Made by a program: the position numbers and the translations under genes
Shown here: positions 12,600 to 25,593 of the stretch, in pieces
Position numbering within the stretch: position 1 is the first letter of the stretch
How the letters are laid out: each line of letters starts with the position of its first letter
NCBI GenBank assembly: GCA_024138015.1
Contig: JAMXBB010000009.1
Location: forward strand, 90,029,049 to 90,093,048
Length of the DNA: 64,000 bases
From: Lumnitzera littorea
Lineage: Eukaryota; Streptophyta; Magnoliopsida; Myrtales; Combretaceae
Reading direction: 5' to 3'
Notes under the pieces: model-generated
The model's database searches: none
Seen by the model: the letters and a program-made list of their open reading frames with translations, nothing else
Told to the model about the DNA's origin: nothing

Positions 12600-14710
12600 A
12601 TACAACTTTACACAATGGGATCAGATTCATGTTGTAATTTCGAGCAAGAACTCCAGCAGATAAAAATGTAAAAGCGAACATAGACAATACCCATATTTCT
12701 TTTCCTTGGATTGGATGCACCCTTCTCTTTCATTACAGATTGGCCTAGAGATCCAGTAAAACAAGGTGATGGAGCTCTACAGACTCTAGTCCACACAGAT
12801 CCACTGGTTTACGGTAAAAATACGACGATGTTTCCGTGTAATCGGTAAAAAGTATTTTTAATTAAATAAAAACATACATAGGCAGCACTTGATCATCCGA
12901 AAATACAACACAATGAGAAATCCTAAAACAACAAGGCTTGACCCTCTTATAATTACTAAATATTTCATCTTAAAACAACAAAACCCTAAAGTTAATGCTT
13001 TTTTGACTTTTCACTTTCCATGAAAAGCAAATAATTAAATAAACAATTTCCAATATCCCAATTTGCATTGTTTTTTCCTTAAAAAATCTTGATTAAAGTA
13101 TTACTTATCAATCAAATAAAAAAGGTTGAAATGCCGAATTTGAGAATGAACAATGTGGTATACAGAAGATATGGAGATTCATATCTTAGCAAGCGTTCTG
13201 GTTAACGTCAGGCGATAAAGTGGTTGTCGTACCACCTCCCATTGTGGTGATGGCGCTTGGTGTACCTCCAATTGGAAGATAGCAACCCCAGAAGGTGCTA
13301 CGTTGAGTGAGGTCGAAGGGATGGATATTTTCTATTTGAAGTGAAGGTCAAATTTTGATTGTTTCCGTACAATTATTTGAGGGGGCTTTTGGTCTTTAAG
13401 GGGTATAGAATTGGTTTACATCAACAAACACGGTTGAGTTTTGGTAGATAGTAGTTAAACTTAGAGACAAAACAGTGTGTACAGGCTGTGAGTGATTTTG
13501 ATTCCATTTTATTTTTTCATGTTAATCAAAGCCTATTTATAGATCTTGGTGCAATTTATGTTAAGGAAGCCGTTGAGCCATTGCACATCAAACTTTTACC
13601 CTTTCTTTCCTTTGTTTTGAAATGGCCAATTCAAATCTCAATTTTGGTTAATTTTGGATGAATCTGGACTCAATCAAATCTTATAACATGTTTGATTTTC
13701 CATCTCGTTGTTTGACAAAAAAAAAAAAAAGAAAAAGAAAAAATTGTGCCAAAATGGATATAAATAACCCCTGAAATGCTTGATTATTTCTCTCTTCATT
13801 CTAAAAGATCAGATGCTTAAGACGACAAGGCTGCATGACACGTGCACGTTTAGCCCTGACACGTTTAGCGATGTCGTACATACTATAGGTGCATAAATAA
13901 AATTATCACTCTTGTGAAGAATTGAACTCGAGTTTGTTTGGAGGAGTTTATACTTAAAAGCTAGCTGAGTTAGGTGTGCCATTCAATTTTAATCCAACAT
14001 TTTTTTATTTATATCAATACAAACCCTAAAGCAGAAATCACAAGTATAATAATTGCAAAATTACTACTTGAACATTACACCCTTTTTTTTATTTTCAATT
14101 TAACTGCTGGAATTTAAAATTTCTAAATTTTGTAATTAATTTAATTTTTATTTATTGAATTTCCAGACTACTCGATGCATACACCCTTACTAAATAGGCT
14201 ATTGAGTATGCATAATGTACAAATGTGTAAATAAATTTTAACATAAAGCCCATTTTAATAGATTAAGGGCTAAGTTTCTACCCAGTTAATTCTAAATTGA
14301 AAAATTTTACTTGCAAAACTACAAATTAAGATTTCAACAATCAATTGCTATGAATTTAATTTAGCCCAAATAAATATGTATACTACCCATTTAAGTAAAC
14401 AGCAATCATTGACAATAAAAGCTCTAAATCTATTAAATTATGTATGCACACTAGGGAATAGAAAAATTCTTCTCTTACCTAAAATTTGTGTTAGTCCTAC
14501 ATGTTTATCATTTTTTTAAACCCTTTTCTAGTATTTTTATTAATTTTTGTTTTCCTTTTAGAGTTTCATTTTTGTTTCTCTCTCTCTCTACTTTGCAACC
14601 TTTTGAGTTTTTGTTATTCTCCCTTTTTTATGCTTTTGGACTAAAAAGACTACCCTTTTCTATACATACATACATACATATATATATAATGAGGAATGAG
14701 ATATGGAGTT
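12600..14710. other. Unassigned AT-rich sequence
   Basis: No known gene is recognised. One minus-strand frame at 13196-13357 (53 codons, ending TAA) contains STFWGCYLPIGGTPSAITTM and a run of threonines. It could be a C-terminal exon relic, but I cannot name a family. A T/A microsatellite-like stretch near 14660-14695 includes CATA repeats. Confidence 0.3.
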
Positions 14711-16531
14711 GTGCAAATAGGTTAAACCAACCAACCTATTTCAATTCGCTTCCACTTTAACCCATGGAATAAACCAGCAAGCTTGCTGCAATACATTTAA
14801 TAATTGAGCTAGAATTTTAGGTACGACTCATCCTACCATAGGTTGTTGGCTAAATAAGATAACTCACGAACCTACAACATTTTACCCATTCATACAATTT
14901 AGTGGGTTAAATGGATTAACCTAATCAATTTGACCTATTATCATTAGAGGTTTGTAGGTGGATTAAACAAGCCAACAAAATTTAGTCCACTTTATAAATG
15001 GGCCATAATTTGTTAGTCCAACCCAACTCATGTGGATTAATGGGTTAAATTGGTCAACCTACCGATTTAGCCAATTTATCCCATTTTTACATTTTGATGG
15101 GTTAAATGGGCTAACACATTTCCAATCTAAATTGAATAGAAAGTCAAAAGTGAAGAAAAAATAAGTGTGGAATTAAAATTGAATAAACTTTTTATAGCTT
15201 GAATGCCTATATACTGCAACCATCTTAAACCAGAAATGATATCTTTAACAATCTAATGACTTGAGAGGCTTTAATAGACAAAGTTCCATGTCCCTATTTG
15301 TGTTATAATTACTGACCAATAAATAATAATACATTGCCAAGCATGAATAGGAAACAAAAAAGTGGGATTGATTTGAGTATATCGCAACCATAAATCGGCA
15401 TGCAAGGAGACTGATCAAGACAAATATTATATGCAACATAACACTATGCAAAAATCTTTGAAAATGGAAGATGATGATTGATGAGTAGTGACTAATGAAT
15501 GATAATTGATAATCAATTAGAAATATCAAATTTGAAAAATGTAGCTAGGGTTTGAATTTAATTTTTTATAAGTGAAGAAGAGAGAAGTAAAGAAAGAGAA
15601 TTGGACTACTACTATTATCTTTAGCACTTAAGGATGTAAACGGGTTGGTCATTATAAGGTGGTCAATCTGCTCAACCCATCTAAAATCCTATAAGATACT
15701 ACTTGATAAGGTTTTCGATAGAGTTTTGGGATAGGTGCTAGAATATGGTTAAAAATTTATTAGGGTTATAAGATAGGTTTTAGGATTTAAGAAAATCCCG
15801 TTATCTGATAAAAATAATATATTAATAATATAATATTAACTAAATAAAAAGCAAATAAAAAGTAAAGTTATTAAAGTATCTATTATTATCCTGCATCCTT
15901 AACCCTAGTTTCTTCTTCAATCTCCATCCGCCTCTTTTGTCTCTACATAACTACTCCTTGTTATGGTGATCTATAAATATATTAGAGATGAAATATAATA
16001 TGTTTTCATGGCTTTCCCTCTAATATATTCTCATTGTATTGCCTGTATTTTATAAATATAAATAATGCAAATCAATTTCCCATGTAATAAATAGTAAAAT
16101 AAAAAATAGTTCCTTAGAAAAGAATAAAGGGTTTTATGGGTCAGGAAATGGGTACCCCATTAAGGTAATGGGATAGGTTCTAGGTATAGGTTCTAGGTAT
16201 AGGGTTGAAAACCTTATAGGTTTTTTAGACGAGTTTAGGAATCCTATTAGGATAATACGACGGGTTATAGGTTTCTATAACCTATCCTAAACCTGTCTCA
16301 TTTACATTTATAGTGGTTTTAACTACAATGTTAGAGTTTAGATAGGGTTTTGCTAATTTTTTTTTTTATTTCTTTATGAAAGTGGGCTAACTAAGCTTGT
16401 CACAAGTTAACTTATGGGTCAAATGGGCTAGGTTTATTTGGCCTGCATTTTAAATAGACCAAAAAACTCAGTTAAAACCTGTTTTTAAAACCAGTTAAAC
16501 GGGTCGGCCCACAAGTTAAAGCCTATTTGCA
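14711..16531. mobile_element. hAT-like non-autonomous element (outer)
   Basis: The ends carry the inverted core TGCAAATAGG at 14712-14721 and its complement at 16522-16531. Subterminal stretches on both sides are dense in GGGTTAAA, CCAACC and GGGTCGGCCC-type motifs, a pattern typical of plant hAT elements. No transposase is present and I could not define an 8-bp target duplication. A second hAT-like element sits inside it. Confidence 0.45.
15625..16315. mobile_element. hAT-like non-autonomous element (nested)
   Basis: The ends CACTTAAGGATGTAAACGGG (15625) and, inverted, CACTATAAATGTAAATGAG (ending at 16315) form an imperfect terminal inverted repeat. Interior GGGTATAGG, TTAGGATTT and CCTATCC motifs repeat near both ends. 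The G(A)TGTAAACGGGTTGG start is a familiar plant hAT terminus. No coding capacity is present. Confidence 0.45.
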
Positions 16532-16551
16532 TGGTTTTAATTATCATATGA

Positions 16552-17043
16552 TGATGAAGGCCAAAAATAGTTAATAATCAAATCAACATATGGTAATAGG
16601 CCTATTTCAATTTCTTAGTCTAAAAGTTTTTAACTAGTATTGGTATATTATTTATTACTTGGCCTTATATATATCGTTACTTAACATCTATCCTAAGCCA
16701 TATACGACTCTATTCACATTCCATCTAAATGGGGTATCATAATCTCTTTACCTTAAACATATGAGGCCCTCATTGTAAGACTTTACAATTGAGTATAGAT
16801 CTTCTCCCTTTCCTATTGTACCCATACTAGATAGCTTGGTTTTGCTACCATTTGTAATGCCTCAAGATAAATATAGTCAATAAACAAATTAACACATATT
16901 AAGAGTCTATTTCAACTGTTTGGCCCTAAAGTTTCTTGCTAATATTAACATTTTATTCACTACTTATTCTTATATATCACTACTCAACATCTCCTATAAT
17001 TCGTGTAGGACTCTATTCTCATTCCATTATATGGGTTATCACA
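16552..17043 (-). mobile_element. TRIM-like miniature LTR element 3
   Basis: Two LTR-like copies of about 190 bp (16552-16741 and 16853-17043) flank only about 111 bp. The right copy runs from TGTAATGCC to TATCACA. On the minus strand the interior starts with a PBS-like AATGGTAGC and ends in a purine-rich tract. The internal block CATTGTAAGACTTTACAATT is shared with the TRIMs at 37.9 and 46.4 kb. The right edge of the hAT-like element lies about 20 bp to the left. It is the most diverged of the three. Confidence 0.65.
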
Positions 17044-18799
17044 AAACCTTTTTTTGTGAGTTATATGAGCTAATCCACCAATCTATTAAGATTTTTTTAA
17101 TATAAAACCTTAAGACTATAGAATAAATATATTAAAAATAAATGTTATCTTTTTCAGTTAAAACTTCATTAAAAAAATTATATACAAGAGAAAAAAAAAA
17201 AGATAATCCTAATTAATGATATTCATACATATAGGATTGACATATGAAGTTTAATAATGAAGTAATAAGTTTTATGTCTATATACTATACTAATTCTTTT
17301 CATACCTTCTCTTGGTTACTTGCCTTAAATAATGTTTTGCAAGAACATGACATTGTCTCAGAAAGTGATGCAGATCAATAAAAAGCAATGGATGATAATA
17401 ATTCTTACGTAGATTTTATTTTCTTTTACATTGATTTGGTTAGATTTGCTATTCATGTTATTTTTTATCCAATTAGATTTAGTTTGTGATTTCTAAGATT
17501 TACTTAGATAAATATTTTGTTTCTAAGATATCAAATCTTTATTTTCTTGATTTATTAAAATTTAGTTCTCAAAATATTAGGTCTTAATATACCTGCATGT
17601 CATCAATTACAAGTGATACTGTAAGCCCCATAGGTAAGTATTTGGGGTTTGGTATGTAAAATCTAGTTCGATCGGGTCAGTTAACTAATTGAGCTCAAAA
17701 TTTACAAGAAAATTAAGAATATTAGTGAAAGTAATCCCATGAGTTTGAATTTAGAAAAATAAATAGTAAAATAATTAAATAATATAATATTGATTTATAT
17801 GTATTATACTCGTTATTTATCGAAAATTCTTAAAATGAGTTTTAATAATTAACAAATCTATAGAGATAAATTATATATATACTGAAAATCATAAAATAAC
17901 TTAAATAATATTTATGAGTATTTATTTGTACTATATATATGTTTACTTTTAAGTAAAAATGCTCCAAATTACTTAAAATACTTGGAATATGCTAAAATAA
18001 TATTAATTAATTAAGAAAAATCAAGAAAAATTCAAGCGGAGTGTAAAAAACTATGGATTTAGGTATGGTAAGCTAAGAATGGGAGTTAGAAAATTAGCAA
18101 ATAAAATTTGGCTAACTAGAAAGTGAAATATTAAAAGAAAAGAGACACATGGCCACAAATAATTCAAGAACACCCTCTAGATCATCTTATAAATTCAGTA
18201 AACCCTTATTAGAAATCATTTTGATCTATTAGAGACCAAAAAAAAAAAAAAAATGGAAGAGAAGAGAAGAGATAATATTTTAGAAAATTAGACAAATTAT
18301 TATGCAATTAGGGCATTAGAGTAGAAACCAAACTTGATGACCACTTGGAGAAGGATGGCTACCACCATTAGACAGTTACCCACCGCCTGGTTATGTCGAC
18401 AAGGGTGGAGCCACTGCTAGTGGCTGGAAGTTTTTCAATCAGTAAGTTCGAATTCCCTTCGGATTTTTGTATAATTTATTAAAAATATCAAATATGAATG
18501 GAAAATTATGAAATTTAGTATTTTGGGATATTTTTATATGTAAATTTAGAAAAAAATATCAATATGATAAAATTAAGTCTCAGGATATACTACTCTTAAG
18601 AAATTACTAAACTTGAGCAAGTTTTCGAGTTTGATTTAAATGACTTTAATAATGTAATTTTCACCTCAAAATTTTTGTGTAAACTATTTGGGATATATAT
18701 GTTAGTGCTATAAAGAGATTTTTAAAAAAATTATTTTCTAAAATTTTATTTAATCTTTAGGTCCTAAAACCATGCATAAAAGGCAATATTTTGGACTTA

Positions 18800-19135
18800 A
18801 TCTTATGATTTAATGTTAATTTGGTAAAAAATTTCTTATTTACTATGTAATTAGAAATCCTTGGATGTTAGTTGCTAATGTAGGATGGTATTTGGAGAGT
18901 TTAAGGTGTTGGATGTATGTATTAAGCACATTATGTAATAAATAAGTATAACTGAATAATAAGTAAAAGGGTTATATTTAAGTTAATTCTATGATTTAAG
19001 GTTAATTTGGTCTAAATTCTGATTTGAGGTGTAATTAGATGTCTTTGAATGTTAGTCGATGATGACAGATGATAATTATAGTGTTGAAGATGCTAGATGT
19101 ATCCTTTATGTGTAATTTAAGTAATAATAAGTAAT
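18800..19135 (+). repeat. Diverged tandem duplication, about 184-bp period
   Basis: The block with TTATGATTTAATGTTAATTTGG (about 18805), then GTAATTAGAAATCCTTGGATG, recurs with changes from about 18989. Both copies then carry a GTTGGATGTAT / GCTAGATGTAT motif. Confidence 0.6.
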
Positions 19136-19419
19136 ATGTGAAATAGGATGAATAAATAGATGGAAAATGTTTAGTTAAATTGATAATATTATAATAAAAA
19201 TAACAATATAAAATAAATATGATATGGAATATGTATTTAGGTAATTAAATGAGAAATATAGGTTATTCTCACATCGAAAGCAAATTCGATAGTTAAATTA
19301 GTAATATGATATACCATACCGACAAAAATATTGATTATGAGCTAGATCGAAGATTCATGATACTTAAATATAGTTAGATAAATTTCACATATTGGTGTGG
19401 GGGAAATTCTTAGGGTTTA

Positions 19420-19930
19420 CAAACAAAAATGGTAACCAAAAGCTAAAACAGAACCTAATTCAGAAATTAAATAAAAAATTGGTTTAGAATTGATTTAATA
19501 ATAAGTAATATAAAACTTGAACAATTGAGTAAAATTATAATTTTAGGCTAAAACAAATAATTTTAAGCTTATATATATATAGATGCATATATATATTATG
19601 AGTAATTATGTCATATGTAGACAATTTCCGGATCAAATCATGATTTAAGAGCAAAAATCAAAATTAGAGCTAATAGAAGTATATTAGAGAGCTAGTTAAA
19701 ATATGAGCCAAAAATTATATTCACCAAAATAAATTGTAAGAAAATGGTTAGAAGGCATTTATAAGAATTATAAATATAAGGTAACCAAAAGGTAAACTAG
19801 AACCTGATTTAAAGACTGAATTAGAAACAAAATAAGTAGTAGATTCAGAACTTGGCTCAAAATAAGGATAATTGTAAGAGATTTAAAAACCTGAATAACT
19901 AAATATAACAAAACCTTCAACTAAAGATAA
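19420..19930 (+). repeat. Diverged direct repeat, about 355-bp spacing
   Basis: GGTAACCAAAAGCTAAAACAGAACCT (about 19430) and GGTAACCAAAAGGTAAACTAGAACCT (about 19780) begin two related blocks of about 150 bp that both continue into AT-rich sequence. Confidence 0.5.
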
Positions 19931-20350
19931 TAATCTTAATTTCAAAATAAAGTCTATATATAAATAATAGTTATATGAACACTAAAATAATATTTGCATT
20001 ATAGGGATCATTGACAAAGACCTGTAGTGAGTTATAGCTTAAGTGAGCAAGCAAGAAGTTTTGGTAAGTTTAGGATCAATATGTTACTGTACTTTAGAGT
20101 ACTGTTTTATAATACTTAGAGGCTTAAGATTATACTCGGTTATGTTTAGTAGATAGCTTGATTGCGTATATGCCTGTATATGTATGTTTTTAAGTTTGAT
20201 TATATGATTTTAGTTTGATGCTTTAGATTATAATTGTTTATTTTGTGTGAAATGATTGAAGTCCTTTAACTGGACTTAATTAAATATATGATCTATAAAT
20301 CTAAATTAGACATACACTATAACCCATTAAGGGAATTGTGTAAGGTTCTC

Positions 20351-21505
20351 TAGCTAAATACCGACCCCTTCGAAAGAGATAGTGTCAAATAACATAATGG
20401 TTTCTTCTTGATCCTCTTCATCCTTAGTCGAACTAAGCGATAGAAAAGAAGGTTGCAACAAGGATGAAAACAATGATTTGAAAGTAGTCATAGGAGAAGT
20501 AATGTCTCTATTGCATAAGCCTAGATTTGGTTGTGAGTTGTTAAAATCTATGTTAAACTTCTCAACCCAGATTAAAATTGATGTAATTTCTCTAATATCA
20601 TGATAGATTGGATAGTGTCGTACGATCGCATTTTTCTGTTGCATTACAATTAAATAATTGACTGAAAACCCTATATGTGCTTGATGTGTAGTCTTATGTC
20701 GTTGTCTTAACTTGTCAAATAATCGGTTGCTTACATCCCTACAGATATTGTTGTAGGTATTAGTTAAGAAGTAACTTTATAAATAGCCTAAAGTTAGCAA
20801 TTGTTGAATCTTAATGAGTAAAGATATGAAACTAGGGATCAACCAAATACTAAAAACCTTAATTTAACCTTTTTTGGTCAAATCTAGTTTACTTGATACT
20901 AGTAAAAAAGTCAAATTAGAGTTTTCGAGTGGGAAAATCCTAACTTAGTCACTAATCTTTGGATATTCTAAAAAAATTAATTTTTTAGAAAATTTAACTA
21001 GAAAATTGGGATTCAGGGACTAACTTATTGATACTAAGACACCATAGAAAAAAAAAACTAATGAGCTTTTATTTTTTATAATTTTTCTAAAGATGCCAAA
21101 ATATGCAACAATATACAAAAATGCAATTAAAATGAATTTTTTAAAAAATTTTATTACGAATTTTCCAAAAAAAGAAAAATATTTTTATATGTTTATAATT
21201 ACCTCGGCCTACGTACTCACTAATGAAGATCAAATTGACACAATTCTATTTTTTTAAAAAAGATTTAGTGGATTAATTCTTTTTAATTTAAAAATTAAGC
21301 TAGATTTATATTAGTTAGCAATTTATCTTTAAAAAAAATGTAAAAGATCTAACCTCATGAATATTTAAAAAAAAAAAAAACATAACTAATTAAATCTTTT
21401 GAAAAGACTCCAATTAATATTTTTTATTATTTTTTTGAAAAAAAAAACTACTATGCACAAAATAAAAAACTATTTTTCTAAAACCCTAAATATAAAATCT
21501 AGACG
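20351..21505. other. Unassigned AT-rich sequence
   Basis: The longest frame, 96 codons on the minus strand (20354-20644), shows no domain, signal peptide or neighbouring coding block. It lies in sequence that otherwise looks retrotransposon-derived. No gene is called. Confidence 0.3.
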
Positions 21506-21509
21506 AATC

Positions 21510-21945
21510 TACAAAGATATACAATTTTAGATACATAGCTTTAAAGATATGAATTTTGGAAAAATATATAACTATATCTAAAAATGCAATTTTATAAAAA
21601 AATTTAATTTAAATACATATCTTTATTAAAGATATGAATCTTAGAAAAATATGCAATTACATTTAAAAGTGCAATTTTATAAAAAAAAAAAATGCAATTT
21701 AGATACATATCTTTATTAGAGATGTGAATCTTGGAAAAATATGTAATTACATCTAAAAGTGCAATTTTATAAAAAAAAAATGCAATTTAGATACATATCT
21801 TTATTAGAGATGTGAATCTTGGAAATATGTAATTACATCTAAAAGTGCAATTTTATAAAAAAAAAATGCAATTTAGATACATATATTTATTAAAGATATG
21901 AATCTTGGAAAAATCTACAACTACATCTAAAAAATGCAATTTAAG
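21510..21945. repeat. Minisatellite, about 86-88-bp unit, about 4-5 copies
   Basis: The unit contains TGCAATTTAGATACATATCT, TTATTA(G/A)AGAT(G/A)TGAATCTTGG and AAGTGCAATTTTATAAAAA. Clear unit starts lie at 21693, 21781 and 21867, and more diverged units lie on both sides. A-runs at unit ends vary in length. Confidence 0.85.
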
Positions 21946-22079
21946 TGCAAAAGATACAATTTTTATGAAAAGGATGCAATTTATCTATACAAAATACAAA
22001 TTTATCTATGAAAATACATGACATATAATTTATGTCAAAATTATTATTATTATTATTATTTTACTTAAACGGGTTGGAT

Positions 22080-22560
22080 CCAGGGAGAGAATTACGTGGG
22101 TCGTAGGATCAGATTGGCGTTGCATGGAATTGCTGTTTGTCGGGAAGCTATTGATCATGTGAAGCTGTATGGAGCTTTGGAGCTACTGTTGTAGTTGTGC
22201 GTGCTGTCACGCGTTAAGGTGCTGTGTGGACTACTGTTTGTTGAGCTACTGATCACGTGGAGTATGTGTGTCCAACTACTGATCGTGTGTAGGATTATAT
22301 ATGGACGTGTGTAGACTATGTTGGATGTGGAGTGTAGTGTGCTCATACATTACTACTTGAAGTATGTGTGTGACTTGTGTATAGGATTGTGTTGAACTGT
22401 GCAGTATGTTGGACTTAATGTTGTAGGACGTGTAAAGGGTATGTGTAGATTGTGTAGTAGATACATAAATGGTGTGTAAGTTGTGCAGTAGGTGTGTGAG
22501 TGGTGTATGGGTGGGACGTGTAGTTATTTGGACTGGGAGAGGGGTTAACAAAGATGAGGA
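22080..22560 (+). other. GT-rich, strand-asymmetric block
   Basis: The plus strand is rich in G and T and almost free of long C or A runs. TGTGTAG, GTGTGTG and TGTGGA motifs recur irregularly. The Thr/Ser/His-rich frames seen on the minus strand come from this bias and are not genes. Composition differs sharply from the AT-rich flanks. Confidence 0.6.
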
Positions 22561-22599
22561 TAACGTTTAGGATTGGATTAAAGGAGAAATTGTGACTGT

Positions 22600-23890
22600 G
22601 TGTGGGACTTTAAAAAAAAATTCTCTTTATGATAGGCGAATTTCACTATTTATAAACTATCAATTTAAATCTTTTAGACCTTTGTTGTGAAGATTCAATT
22701 TCAATAAAAACTTAAAAAATCTAATTTTCATAAGATATAACAATATCCACTTTAGATTTGTTAATTTCTCAAATTATCTAATCACGATTCAATCTAATCC
22801 ACTCTTAAATTCTAGAAGCTTCACAATCTTTTTGGACTTTTTACCTTAGGCCTGACTTAGTCTAACTTATTGCCTAAAATACACATACTAACTATTTAAT
22901 AAATCCTAAGTATATTTTAATTAGTCAAATTAAAATATTTTCAAATTGGATAAAAATCCACTTTATACTCTACTAGACTATTTTTAAAAAAATATGTTTT
23001 TTAATGAAACTCAATTATTTAGAGACTCGAAACTTATTAAATTGTATGTATATTTTAAACTATTGTTTGATCCGACCTTAAATTGATTAGTTAACTCAAT
23101 TCAAACGCTTTGTATTTTTTAATTTCTCAATTTTTATTTTTATTTTTTTGTGTTTTTTCCTTTTATTTTCTACTTTTCAATTTTTTTTATTTTTTATTTG
23201 TAAACTTAGCCTAAAAGTGAAAAGATATTGAAATTAAAATAAAGAGTAATAAAAATAGGGTGTTTATAACATGTGTTTGAAGCTCATTAAAACTGTTTAC
23301 TTCTCCTCTTTGCCTCTTTCTCTCAAAGTCATCCCTTACGTATCATTCTATGTTACTCCTTTGAGGTTATGTATAGCGTAAGACTTACACTACACGTACA
23401 TAACTATTGCAGCCAGATCCCTTCATCTATAAGAGGCATGTTCGATAATAAAGTATCCATGAGCTTAAGATTTAGAAGGCTAGTGAAAAAACTTATCCAA
23501 CTCCTATGAGTGAAACCTTACTCCATCTTGTCTATCTCCACCCTTTAGAGGCATGGTTGAAATGTGGTCCTTATTAGGAGCATTCGCATTTCCACAAAGT
23601 GAAAAGGAATTGTTTCATTTGATCTTCCCAAAAGTGTTTCATGAATGAAATCCTCTATATATCCATAAGATTTACCAGACCCATCAGGATGGACTCTATC
23701 ATTGTCATATATGTCTACTCCAAGAGGTTGAGAATGTCTAACCCTATTATATTATCTCTAATGATTGGCATTCCACTTTGGCTATGCCTTCTACTACCAT
23801 TCGTATTCTTTCATATTTTTGTTAGAAAATTCTTCCCCTCAAGTAAGTTGGTATGACCACAATTTTCAAAGTCTGATGTCACTTCTATTG
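22600..23890. other. Unassigned AT-rich sequence
   Basis: No gene is recognised. If the adjacent LINE were complete its ORF2 would lie here on the minus strand, but I do not see endonuclease or reverse transcriptase motifs. Confidence 0.3.
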
Positions 23891-23899
23891 AACATTCAT

Positions 23900-25520
23900 T
23901 ATTTCTATGTCCACTACTTCAACCCAAACCATCTTTTGATGCCTATGCTATATGTACTTTCCACATTCTTGATTCCTAATCCAATAAAGGGGATCCACTT
24001 CGAAGAGTCATTACCAATATTTCGACCTCCAACATGGGAACCATGATTTCTTGCTAATTTTTTTAATGATAGAAAATTTGTTTTCTTTTGCGTTTCTTGA
24101 GAGAGTACAATGGCTTTTTCTTTGGTACTCATAGATGAAAAGTTTCCCTAATCTTTTTTATATATTTCAAATAGCATGATGGTTTCCTCCTTCCCATCTT
24201 TCACTTCAATTCTTCCTCCATTAATGTCCTAAAGAGGTGTTTTCCCACTACAAATTCCCTTTCCCTAGGGAGTCAAATGGACACTTATTCTTTTTGTCTC
24301 AATATTCTCTTTTCCAATAGCCAACTTTTTTTTTTCTTTATCTTTTTTTAAACTCTTCCTTTTGTGTTGAACAGGTACCTTATCTCCACCTTCATCCTTT
24401 TCACTCAATCTTACCAAATTAATTTCCCCCCATTAAATATCTTAGTTACATGTTCCTTTTCACTCTCAACTAAAGGAATGATATTGTTTGCATTGATATT
24501 TTCAGTCATTTCATCTTTCTTCCCAACATTTACTTTATAACCAAGAGTGCTATTAATCTCTTTATCTAGTATTAAGCAATCATTTTTATCTTTATGAGTT
24601 TCCTTTATCTTGTCATTGTGATTTTTTTCCTCCTCATATTGATAAGATCCCTTACTATGATTAATTCTTCCACAATGATAAAAAATTTTAGAAGATAAGG
24701 AACACCATTAATTATAATTGTAAACTTCAATGGAACATTTATATCCAACTACATGCATATTCTAGCCAACGACCCCTTTCTAAACATATTGTATAAGCAT
24801 CATACCTTAGTACCAGTCCAATCTTTTCACTAATCCATCTCATAGCTAATGGTGAATAATATTAAACCAATAATCCATAAATTCTAATCCATCATACTAA
24901 ATCAAAGACAATTGCCTTACATCAGAATCCACTTTCTTAAAACTAAGTATCAGCCATTTTACAAACCATGGCTCGTTCTTAATTACCCATTGGTAGTCCA
25001 TAGAATTATCCAACAAAATTAGATAAAACCCTAATCCAATACGAACAAGCTTAAAAAGACTAAGCTTCCTCTATGTTTTATTTAACCTTTCCCATAGCAC
25101 TTTGAATTCAAGATTGGGTCCCATAACTTTTTCAATAAACTCATTCTTCCATGGTGCTCTAAGCATATTAAGTTCAATTTTTGAAAAATTGACATAGCAA
25201 ACTACCTTTTCTGCATTTTTATTTAGTAACTCCTCTTCTTTAGATCTATTGTTATCATGATCCATGCCCTCTTCTTCATTTGTTTCTTGAAAACAAAACC
25301 TTTCATAAACACTAGGAATATTTGCTTGACACCACTATATCACTAAAAGACAATCTTATAGGAATAGGTTTTCTATCATCTCCTTATCCTACTGATTGGA
25401 TCTTTAGCCATTAGATTGTCATCATCGTCGTTAACCAAAGAAGCTAACCTCTTTTTCTTCTAATGAAGGAAATCACCATTGTCATCTTTTGAAGTGGCTG
25501 CCCTAGGGTTTTCTATCGCC
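23900..25520 (-). pseudogene. LINE (L1-type) ORF1 pseudogene, DUF4283-like
   Basis: Reading from 25520 leftward, an N-terminal segment with SFSDIVVSSKYS-like text leads into KVMGPNLEFKVLWERLNKT (within 25071-25265). That resembles the start of DUF4283 in plant LINE ORF1. It continues with NEPWFVK and DGLEFMDYWFNIIHH-like segments. Near 24650-24690 a zinc-knuckle-like FYHCGRINHSKGSY keeps the spacing, with the first and last cysteines changed. ORF1 binds LINE RNA. Many stops and the absent ORF2 show a dead 5' fragment. Confidence 0.7.
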
Positions 25521-25593
25521 GACGAGGAGCTTGGGAGAGATATGCTTAATTCTTAATTGTATTTTTTTGAAGTTTTTGACTATAGTTCTTGAA

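Larger units (their letters stand above)
11176..12600. other. Unassigned, with a possible decayed terminal exon
   Basis: At 11521-11658 a plus-strand frame reads GGCTWDDAVLIE-stop-GEVM, then RSVKAVNESAAVQSLSTYHA, and ends in TGA. Its residue composition looks more like a real C-terminus than the surrounding noise. It is followed by 3'UTR-like AT-rich sequence. I do not recognise the protein. The rest of the stretch has no recognisable coding sequence. Confidence 0.25.
17100..20350. other. Non-coding retrotransposon-like sequence
   Basis: No coding sequence is recognised. A TGTAAGCCCC motif at 17620 resembles the start of a Gypsy LTR. Two long diverged direct repeats lie inside and are listed separately. 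Confidence 0.3.

Noticed and set aside
20354..20644. 96-codon minus-strand frame
   Set aside because: No domain, no splice-linked neighbours, and it lies in retrotransposon-like non-coding DNA. Length alone is not enough in AT-rich sequence.
22155..22551. Overlapping Thr/Ser/His-rich frames on the minus strand
   Set aside because: They follow from the GT-rich composition of the plus strand. Two frames with the same bias overlap.
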